A stretch of DNA of 64,000 bases, taken from positions 62,001 through 126,000 of IMG/VR virus record IMGVR_UViG_3300023174_000047. One strand, written 5' to 3'. Of this stretch, positions 57,782 to 64,000 are shown one piece after another. This stretch comes from a virus. The notes beneath the pieces were generated by a model, which was not told the DNA's origin, did not search any database, and was given only the letters and a program-made list of their open reading frames with translations. Within the stretch, counting starts at the first letter, position 1. Each line of letters begins with the position of its first letter. Made by a program: the position numbers and the translations under genes.

Positions 57782-60700
57782 CATAATCTGCAAATTCAAC
57801 ACCAAGGATGTTGACGGTTGCAGGAAGCGTTTGCGTAATTTCGCTCAATATATATTGTTGTAATGATGCTTTGAGACTTTCACTAATGATGCCTGAATTT
57901 TTGAGCACAATTTTTACATTGTTTGATTTCATACCGGGTGCACCAAAAGCAAACATACGCTTGATGGTATCAATGTTGCTGCGCAAGCCACAAGGCAAGT
58001 GAAATGTTAAATCGCTAACTGTAGAATCCTGCATAGATAAAAATCTTACATCATTATCTGATAATGCTTTTGCATACAACAATGGATACATCAATGTTGC
58101 ATTGCTTGCAAAGTAAGCATTTTGTTGTTTTAAAAACTGTGGCAATGTCTGACCATTAACAAACTGTGCCGCTCCAAATGCAATTGCATTAGATAAAAGA
58201 GGCTGCTGCACAGCGTATTTAGCAGCACCGAAATTAATTGAATCAGCTACTTTACCATTTATAAAGAGTGTAGCATTGCCTTGTATAGCATCTAATCTCA
58301 ATGCAAAGTGTTTAGTGCCAGGCTGTAATTTACTTAAATCAATGGAAGTTGTAACTGTTTTAATGTCGCGATTGTTGTATTTGTTTTCAAGTTTAAGTAC
58401 AAAATCAAGCTTTTTGCCACGGTTTTGATATTTCTGCTGCAAATAATATGCATTTGTTAAGTTATACAGTGTGTCTTTGTAATACTTTATAGCAGTTGCA
58501 CGTGTTTCAGTAATAATGCCATCTTTGTTGATCTTGGTAAGATAAATGTTGTCATTGAGATCGCGTGACGCTACAATAGTAGCATCAATGTTTTCTAAAC
58601 CAATGTATTCATAACAATTTGCAATTGCAAAGTTAGTAGCGCTCAATGCACTCAATGCAGGATTAGCAAGGATTCTATATTGCAAAACACGCTCACCATT
58701 GAATTTAACAATTTCAGTATCACCATTGAGTATATATATGTTATTTTCTCTATCTGTGCAAAAGTCTCTGATGTACTTGATGGTTGATCCTGCTGAGAGT
58801 GATCGGAATGCTACAAACTGGTTGTTATTTGCATAATTGTATGATATAATCTGATTATCATTGTATAGATAGAGCACAGTATTTTCACCATAAGCAACAG
58901 TCTTTGTGCCTGTGGTACTAACAATGCCCCTATCACCATAAGTTATGCTATTTGATCCTGATGTTGTTGTAAAAGTTGATAATGTCTCAGTGATAAAATT
59001 AAAATGAGACACAGTAGCCTTGTCGGAATGTAAAATATAAATGCTATCACCATTCTGAGCCACATCAATCCAATTGTTTGTAAGTTGTTGCGGAGCAGCA
59101 TCATCATTTGGAATAAGATTCCGAGCTTTCAGTTGAGCAGTTATAAGTTGTGCATAATATTGTGGAGTGTATGCTGGAGTAACACGATACACATAATCAA
59201 CAGCATCTATATCCGACAATCCATTGTCACCAGCATAATAATCTGTACCGTTTTGTATAGCATTTAAGAAGCCACGGAATCCTTTATATAAACCATTGTC
59301 TGTATTTACTTGAAATATAACAGAATTAACTTCATAGGGGGATGTTGTAAAATATTCACGTGCATTAATAATATCGTATTTCAATACACTATTTGCAAAT
59401 GATGTATTGAAGGGCAGCGTCTCAGCATCATAAGATGAAGATTCATCTTGAAACACGAGATTTATAACTCTTGTGATGCTGTTTGATGTTCTTGGTGCAG
59501 ATAACATCAAAAGTGTACACTCATACGAGTACGCATCCTTATCATAATATATATCAGTGTAGTCGCTGAAGAGTTTTACCTGGACGCGCTCGTTATATAT
59601 TGTTTCATCATTATCAAAAAAAGGTAACAGTGTAGCTTTAAGAATTGTATCGCGCATTTTCTGCAATGGTGCGAGTGTTTCACTCATGGATCCGGAATCA
59701 TCAAACCAAATGTTGAGTTGAGTTTTAGTATCGATGGCTGAAATGGCTGCAGCAGATGCACGCTTTACAAGTGTAAATTTGTCGTATAAAGTGCCATCTG
59801 CTTGCAGCTTATATATGGCATTATTTGTAATTATGCCAAAATCACTTGTTGCATCAAATTGAGCAGTTGCAATTGGCCGCTCTGGAATAAGAGTGTTGGT
59901 AATTGGCTCAAAATTACTGTTATAAATGTTAATGGCTGATGTACTCTGCATTAATATAAATGGTGTAACAACAGGATCTATAATGAAACCAAATCCTGTA
60001 CTAGTTAAATTGCCGAGTATCTGATATCCATTGAGACGATTCCAGTCATCACACTTGAGCCAAAATGAAATTGTAAAGCCATAGTTACTATTCACTGCAT
60101 CATAATCTCTAATTACATCATATGAATTGCCATCCAATGCATAAGACTTGCCTGCAATGTATGCATCAGAATATGGTTGATTGTTGCTTGACTTCCACTG
60201 TAGCCCATCAGCTACAAGTGTTTTTGCATGAGTATTGAGCTGCTGTTCAATGCGCTTGTTGCCAATTCTATAATAAAAATATTCAGTATTTGGTGTAAAT
60301 GTGACGTCACTTTTTTTATCAAAGAAATCATAGGCAAAAGATTGCTGCTGCAAATATGCATTTACAAAGTTCTCATATGTTCCATATGTTGCATTGACTG
60401 CCTTTGATGCATCCATTGGAGACATCTTGTTTGTATTGTAATATCTATCAACCCACTCTGCATTCTTCACGTTTGGGCCAGCTGACAACCATGTGCATAG
60501 GTATTGACCATCTGCTCCCTGTGCATCATTCTTTAGAGTGAGAATTTGATCTGATGTATATGGAGAGTCGCCTGCATATGCACCATCTGTACGCAGAGAA
60601 GCATCATTTACATTGAGCTGGGTGTAAGGAAATACAGATTGTGATGTTTTGAATGCAGTGTATGCATCCGACTTAGCAACAAAATCATTGCCTACCATTG

Positions 60701-61775
60701 CAAAGTTAATGCTTATATTCTCATCACCTTTTTCTTGACTGTTGCCAGCTAAGATGTTGGTATATTCTCTATTAATGGGGCCTGGATTGTTGTTGCGCAG
60801 GTTAGTATAACTTGCTTTATCAAGTGTCCCGAGCTGTGTAGCTTGATTTTTTAATACAAAGGGTCTTGCAGGTACCTGTGTTGGTGTGGCATCACAATAT
60901 TGTGATGCTACAATCATGTTACTCGGTAAATCTGTCAAGATAGTCTCATTATCGATGTATAGCTTGTTGATGTCTTCAGTTGCATAAGAAGCCCATGACG
61001 CATTTAATTTAGCATCTGTTTCTAAAAAGTTTGATCTTACAAGCAAATTGAAATTATTAAAGTGCATGTAATTGATTGCATTTGATGCACTTAAAATCTG
61101 CATTTTATTTGAATCAAAACCGGATACACCTAAGAATTTAGTACGGTTGCCTGATAAAGGCTTTCTTAAAAACAGAGATTCACCCGAATTATCAAAAATA
61201 TATTCAAATATTGTTTCATCAATGTAATTGAAGTTCAACTCATCGTATGGTTCATAGCCTGCTGCAAAAACTATATCCTCATTTGAATTAACTGCAAGGT
61301 AGAATTTTTCATGCTTGTATTTGTAACAAATGCGTGCATACTGCTCATTCAACATTTCAATGTTGAATATAGATTGTGCGGGGTAGGGCATTTTATCAAG
61401 AGGCAGCATGCGATGTGATGTTGCCACATTATAATCCTGTGTTAATGTTTCATCTTCATTATCAAAGTATAGATACTTGGTTGAAGCATTAGTCTCTGCT
61501 GTTACAGATACACCGATGCGTGAGTCTAATATAAATCCTGGACGCGTTTCTAGAGTACGCATATCAAATACATCATCTAGTGTGATGTCATTTGACAATA
61601 CCAGTGCACTGTAATTGTTCATTGAAACATCACGTGCACCGAGCATGCAGTTATGCAAAAAAATGTTTATACCTTGCTGATTGTTGCTGAAGCTACCTTT
61701 GAACTTGAAGTCAACATCAGATTCATAAGTGCAGCTTGCACTTGTCATGTGTGTTGAATAATTAAATACCTGCAT
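57777..61775 (-). CDS. Giant virion protein with vWA and LamG-like domains
   Basis: 1332 residues, the largest gene in the window. The N-terminal third is unmatched. A LamG/concanavalin-like part begins near residue 585 (YGFTISFWLKCDDW). A vWA domain near residue 720 starts LNIWFDDSGSMSETLAPLQK, an intact MIDAS DxSxS. A propeller-like stretch follows (NNIYILNGDTEIVKFNGERV), then a second LamG-like domain (FALRLDAIQGNATLFINGKV). The pattern suggests a multi-domain baseplate/tail-tip adhesin. Late promoter five bases upstream. Confidence 0.72.
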   Translation of the reverse strand: MQVFNYSTHMTSASCTYESDVDFKFKGSFSNNQQGINIFLHNCMLGARDVSMNNYSALVLSNDITLDDVFDMRTLETRPGFILDSRIGVSVTAETNASTKYLYFDNEDETLTQDYNVATSHRMLPLDKMPYPAQSIFNIEMLNEQYARICYKYKHEKFYLAVNSNEDIVFAAGYEPYDELNFNYIDETIFEYIFDNSGESLFLRKPLSGNRTKFLGVSGFDSNKMQILSASNAINYMHFNNFNLLVRSNFLETDAKLNASWASYATEDINKLYIDNETILTDLPSNMIVASQYCDATPTQVPARPFVLKNQATQLGTLDKASYTNLRNNNPGPINREYTNILAGNSQEKGDENISINFAMVGNDFVAKSDAYTAFKTSQSVFPYTQLNVNDASLRTDGAYAGDSPYTSDQILTLKNDAQGADGQYLCTWLSAGPNVKNAEWVDRYYNTNKMSPMDASKAVNATYGTYENFVNAYLQQQSFAYDFFDKKSDVTFTPNTEYFYYRIGNKRIEQQLNTHAKTLVADGLQWKSSNNQPYSDAYIAGKSYALDGNSYDVIRDYDAVNSNYGFTISFWLKCDDWNRLNGYQILGNLTSTGFGFIIDPVVTPFILMQSTSAINIYNSNFEPITNTLIPERPIATAQFDATSDFGIITNNAIYKLQADGTLYDKFTLVKRASAAAISAIDTKTQLNIWFDDSGSMSETLAPLQKMRDTILKATLLPFFDNDETIYNERVQVKLFSDYTDIYYDKDAYSYECTLLMLSAPRTSNSITRVINLVFQDESSSYDAETLPFNTSFANSVLKYDIINAREYFTTSPYEVNSVIFQVNTDNGLYKGFRGFLNAIQNGTDYYAGDNGLSDIDAVDYVYRVTPAYTPQYYAQLITAQLKARNLIPNDDAAPQQLTNNWIDVAQNGDSIYILHSDKATVSHFNFITETLSTFTTTSGSNSITYGDRGIVSTTGTKTVAYGENTVLYLYNDNQIISYNYANNNQFVAFRSLSAGSTIKYIRDFCTDRENNIYILNGDTEIVKFNGERVLQYRILANPALSALSATNFAIANCYEYIGLENIDATIVASRDLNDNIYLTKINKDGIITETRATAIKYYKDTLYNLTNAYYLQQKYQNRGKKLDFVLKLENKYNNRDIKTVTTSIDLSKLQPGTKHFALRLDAIQGNATLFINGKVADSINFGAAKYAVQQPLLSNAIAFGAAQFVNGQTLPQFLKQQNAYFASNATLMYPLLYAKALSDNDVRFLSMQDSTVSDLTFHLPCGLRSNIDTIKRMFAFGAPGMKSNNVKIVLKNSGIISESLKASLQQYILSEITQTLPATVNILGVEFADYE

Positions 61776-61780
61776 ATGAG

Positions 61781-61788
61781 TATTTAAC
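61781..61788 (-). promoter_or_regulatory. Late promoter GTTAAATA
   Basis: Minus-strand octamer variant ending five bases before ATG 61775. Confidence 0.5.
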
Positions 61789-61796
61789 TCATTGCC

Positions 61797-62786
61797 TTAG
61801 TATTTGATGCAAGGAAGTAATGCAATGTTGCGTGGACGAGCTCCGCCTACCCATGCTTCTGTTGGAGTTGGGCCTTCCGTAAAAGGATTTAGTGTATTAG
61901 TGTATGTATTGCCTTTTAGTCGAACACGCCCGTTATAATTATCTATTAAAGCAGCTTGTGTTAACACATCAAGACTAAGAGCTGCAGATGAATTGGTTGG
62001 ATCGTCATCTAAGGTAGACGTATTCCATACAGCATCATTCCTCTCATCAAAACCAATCAACGATGCATTTTGCGTTGTTCCAAATACACGCCCCCCATCA
62101 ATATTCTTTACTACACCACCTGCTTGATCCCATCCACGAGCAAACAATCCTCTCATGTCAGGCAATTGCCTATAGCTACCATATGTACTTTGTAAAACAG
62201 CAATGAGTGCTGAAAAGTCTGCAGTAACACCTTGAATTGTTGCAGGATTACCACTTGGAATTATATCACCATTGCATACAAGATATCCATATGGTCTTGT
62301 GTCGCCAGCAAACCATATAACAGTACCTGCAGGCACCAGTGGTGGTAAAGAGCTGCCTGAAATAGACGAAAACAATGTATCAACATATTGTTTAGTTGCT
62401 GCATGAAGATTTGCACTGGGGTTACCAAAAAGAGTCAAGTAGCCTGTCATGGTGCTGCCTGAAAGGGCCACAAATGTTGATTTAACATTGGTAAAAACCT
62501 GTGCATCACCTGTATCCACATATTGTTTAGTTGCTGCATTGAGATTAATGATGGGATCCCCAGAAAGAGTCAAGTGGCCTGTCATAGTGCCCCCGGATTT
62601 ACTCACCTTTGTATTGTAAAGGTCAGGTAAAATTACTGCACTCAGTGATTTATAAAGATTTGAAAAAGTAATTTGCTTGGTATACCCATCTGCACCCATT
62701 TGATCTATTGCAAATACATCACCGTTATACAATATAGTTGCTGGAGGTAATTGAGATATATTAACTTGTTGTGCTTGCTGTGCCAT
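61797..62786 (-). CDS. Short tail fibre with collar domain
   Basis: 329 residues. The N-terminus NISQLPPATILYNGDVFAID is the module also seen in the protein at 7849-8697. Two repeats follow, TMTGHLTLSGDPIINLNAAT and TMTGYLTLFGNPSANLHAAT, each ending KQYVDT. The tail-collar domain comes next (PYGYLVCNGDIIPSGNPATI, LPDMRGLFARGWDQAGG), and the end VGGARPRNIALLPCIKY is the classic collar-fibre terminus. It is expected to bind the host surface. A late promoter CATAAATA precedes it. Confidence 0.88.
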   Translation of the reverse strand: MAQQAQQVNISQLPPATILYNGDVFAIDQMGADGYTKQITFSNLYKSLSAVILPDLYNTKVSKSGGTMTGHLTLSGDPIINLNAATKQYVDTGDAQVFTNVKSTFVALSGSTMTGYLTLFGNPSANLHAATKQYVDTLFSSISGSSLPPLVPAGTVIWFAGDTRPYGYLVCNGDIIPSGNPATIQGVTADFSALIAVLQSTYGSYRQLPDMRGLFARGWDQAGGVVKNIDGGRVFGTTQNASLIGFDERNDAVWNTSTLDDDPTNSSAALSLDVLTQAALIDNYNGRVRLKGNTYTNTLNPFTEGPTPTEAWVGGARPRNIALLPCIKY

Positions 62787-62791
62787 GTGTT

Positions 62792-62799
62792 TATTTATG
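62792..62799 (-). promoter_or_regulatory. Late promoter CATAAATA
   Basis: Minus-strand octamer ending five bases before ATG 62786. Confidence 0.6.
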
Positions 62800-62801
62800 T
62801 G

Positions 62802-63452
62802 TTAAGTAGAGAGTCGAGGCACAATAGCATATTGAAAAATTCTTGTTGTAATTGGTAGTCCATTGCGGGTTGCAAGTACTTTGCCAGAAATTGATGTAGT
62901 ATCATCATTAATTTGTTGCACCGGTAATTCATCTTTACTCAAATATAAATTAAATACATTACCATTTGCATCACTTGCAAGCGCAAAAATATCATGCGAA
63001 GATGTGGGCATGATTTGTGTTGTTAGTATATTCACTTGCCTGACAGAATTATAATATGAATCTTTAGCTAAATTAAACAGTATTTTATGTGTACCAACAT
63101 AACTTGATGTATAATGCATCACAAAAATTGCTGTGAGTGAAGTAGAAAAGGAAGAGGTCTGCTTCACATAAGTATGATTAATATTTTGAGAAACACTCAT
63201 AATTTTGCCAGATTGCGCAATCTCAATGGCACCTGCAGTTTCAATGGTGTTGTGTATATCTAAAGCATCTTCATAAGTCACACCATCGCCAAAATTACCA
63301 GTGACATGCATAATAGGATCCACCTCCTCTGCAATTTGAAACAAATTAAACACAACTGGCGTTGTCCCCTTGATGAAATACGGCCCATACACTGATGTAT
63401 AGTCAGATGTTGGCTTAGCAGCAGATAGATTAATGTTTAGCGTTGTATTCAT
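62802..63452 (-). CDS. Virion-type protein, unknown
   Basis: 216 residues, beta-rich: MNTTLNINLSAAKPTSDYTS, FKGTTPVVFNLF-like segments and VIGLFAL-type strands. No recognised domain. The start overlaps the stop of the next upstream virion gene (TAATG), so they are co-translated. A structural role is inferred from location in the late virion block. Confidence 0.55.
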   Translation of the reverse strand: MNTTLNINLSAAKPTSDYTSVYGPYFIKGTTPVVFNLFQIAEEVDPIMHVTGNFGDGVTYEDALDIHNTIETAGAIEIAQSGKIMSVSQNINHTYVKQTSSFSTSLTAIFVMHYTSSYVGTHKILFNLAKDSYYNSVRQVNILTTQIMPTSSHDIFALASDANGNVFNLYLSKDELPVQQINDDTTSISGKVLATRNGLPITTRIFQYAIVPRLST

Positions 63453-64000
63453 TAGTTGAAGAAAAGAGTTCCACCCGTATTACGAAAAGATGCATTTGCA
63501 GATGATAATGTTTTAATAGTAGAGAACGACGATAGTGCATATGCAAAGTTGTATGTTGTTGCGACATCATCTGGTGCAAACACACCTACAAGATTATGAT
63601 CAAAAGCAACTTCACCGCCCACCACATTAAACCATGCGGTAAAAATATATGACATGTTGTTTAAATCATAGCCTGTCCAAGATGCAGCAAACTTATCATT
63701 TTGTTGTGCATAGGAAATAACTGCATCTGCAACTCTAACAATGTTGATGCTGCTTAGTGGATTCATAAACAGAGTTGATAACACAGGCACATCAGAGTCT
63801 AAAGGATACATTTTTGTTAATTTATTTGCATCAACATCGTATTTATAAATGGTTGGGTAAATAGTCTTTTGATTGCTCGTGCTGAGAGAGTCCTGCAATG
63901 TAGTTGTCTTGAACGTCCATACATTGTTTTGATGTTCAATGAAGAAAGAATTAGATGCAGTTTCGTATGCACCTGTTGCTGCAACTGTGCTGTTGAATGT
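63452..64000 (-). CDS. Virion-type protein, partial at the right edge
   Basis: The frame is open from the right edge of the window to the stop at 63452. I extended it by hand beyond an internal TTG codon at 63898 and found no stop up to 64000 (TFNSTVAATGAYETASNSFF then continuing). At least 182 residues are visible, beta-rich (YIFTAWFNVVGGEVAFDHNL). The 5' end lies outside. Function unknown; a structural protein by context. Confidence 0.6.
   Translation of the reverse strand, partial: TFNSTVAATGAYETASNSFFIEHQNNVWTFKTTTLQDSLSTSNQKTIYPTIYKYDVDANKLTKMYPLDSDVPVLSTLFMNPLSSINIVRVADAVISYAQQNDKFAASWTGYDLNNMSYIFTAWFNVVGGEVAFDHNLVGVFAPDDVATTYNFAYALSSFSTIKTLSSANASFRNTGGTLFFN

Overview
The window is part of the genome of a T4-like tailed phage (contractile-tail myovirus lineage), AT-rich and very densely packed. 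It carries recognisable T4-type replication, recombination and late-transcription genes: gp43 DNA polymerase, gp45 clamp, gp41 helicase, gp61 primase, gp32, gp46/gp47, UvsX, UvsY, UvsW, RNase H and the late sigma factor gp55. It also has late promoters of the TATAAATA type. The host cannot be read from the sequence. The general flavour (PhoH, many glycosyltransferases, the NATAAATA late motif) resembles marine T4-like phages, and the QueD variant looks alphaproteobacterial from memory, but that is only a hint.

Layout. 1-7819 (minus): eleven overlapping genes for glycan building (epimerases, methyltransferases, and glycosyltransferases of GT17, GT10, GT2, GT9-like and DUF5672 type). 7849-17146: small mixed units with a fibre-like virion gene, an NTPase, NUDIX, QueE, PhoH, QueD, FolE, a nuclease-like protein, a GIY-YIG protein, and several small late proteins that look like packaged head proteins. 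17175-31499 (plus): UvsY, UvsW, gp55, gp47, gp46, a glycosyltransferase, gp43, UvsX, thioredoxin and QueC. 31490-42861: a late protein, a class II amidotransferase, a DUF5856-like protein, gp41, a DHH phosphoesterase, gp32, gp45, RNase H and gp61. 42862-48718: small unknown proteins and a second glycosyltransferase group. 48727-64000 (minus): nine large virion, fibre and baseplate-type genes, most with their own late promoter.

The main discovery is the DNA polymerase gene. It is broken by three kinds of mobile element. A GIY-YIG endonuclease gene on the opposite strand separates fragment A (exonuclease and motif A) from fragment B. A 241-base group I intron sits in motif B. A split intein interrupts motif C exactly between D and S of GDTDS, with a Vsr/EDxHD-type homing endonuclease gene between the intein halves. 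The exteins add up to about 867 residues, a normal full-length phage family B polymerase.

Other notable systems follow. There is a complete preQ0 pathway (FolE, QueD, QueE, QueC), but QueC has lost its zinc cysteines and a stand-alone class II glutamine amidotransferase lies close by, which suggests 7-deazaguanine DNA modification. Late and middle promoter motifs lie only 5-8 bases before the start codon, which predicts leaderless mRNAs. Intrinsic terminators for plus-strand units lie inside convergent minus-strand genes. Putative capsid-targeting N-termini occur on several small late proteins. Large virion proteins carry RCC1, vWA, NHL-like and LamG-like domains.
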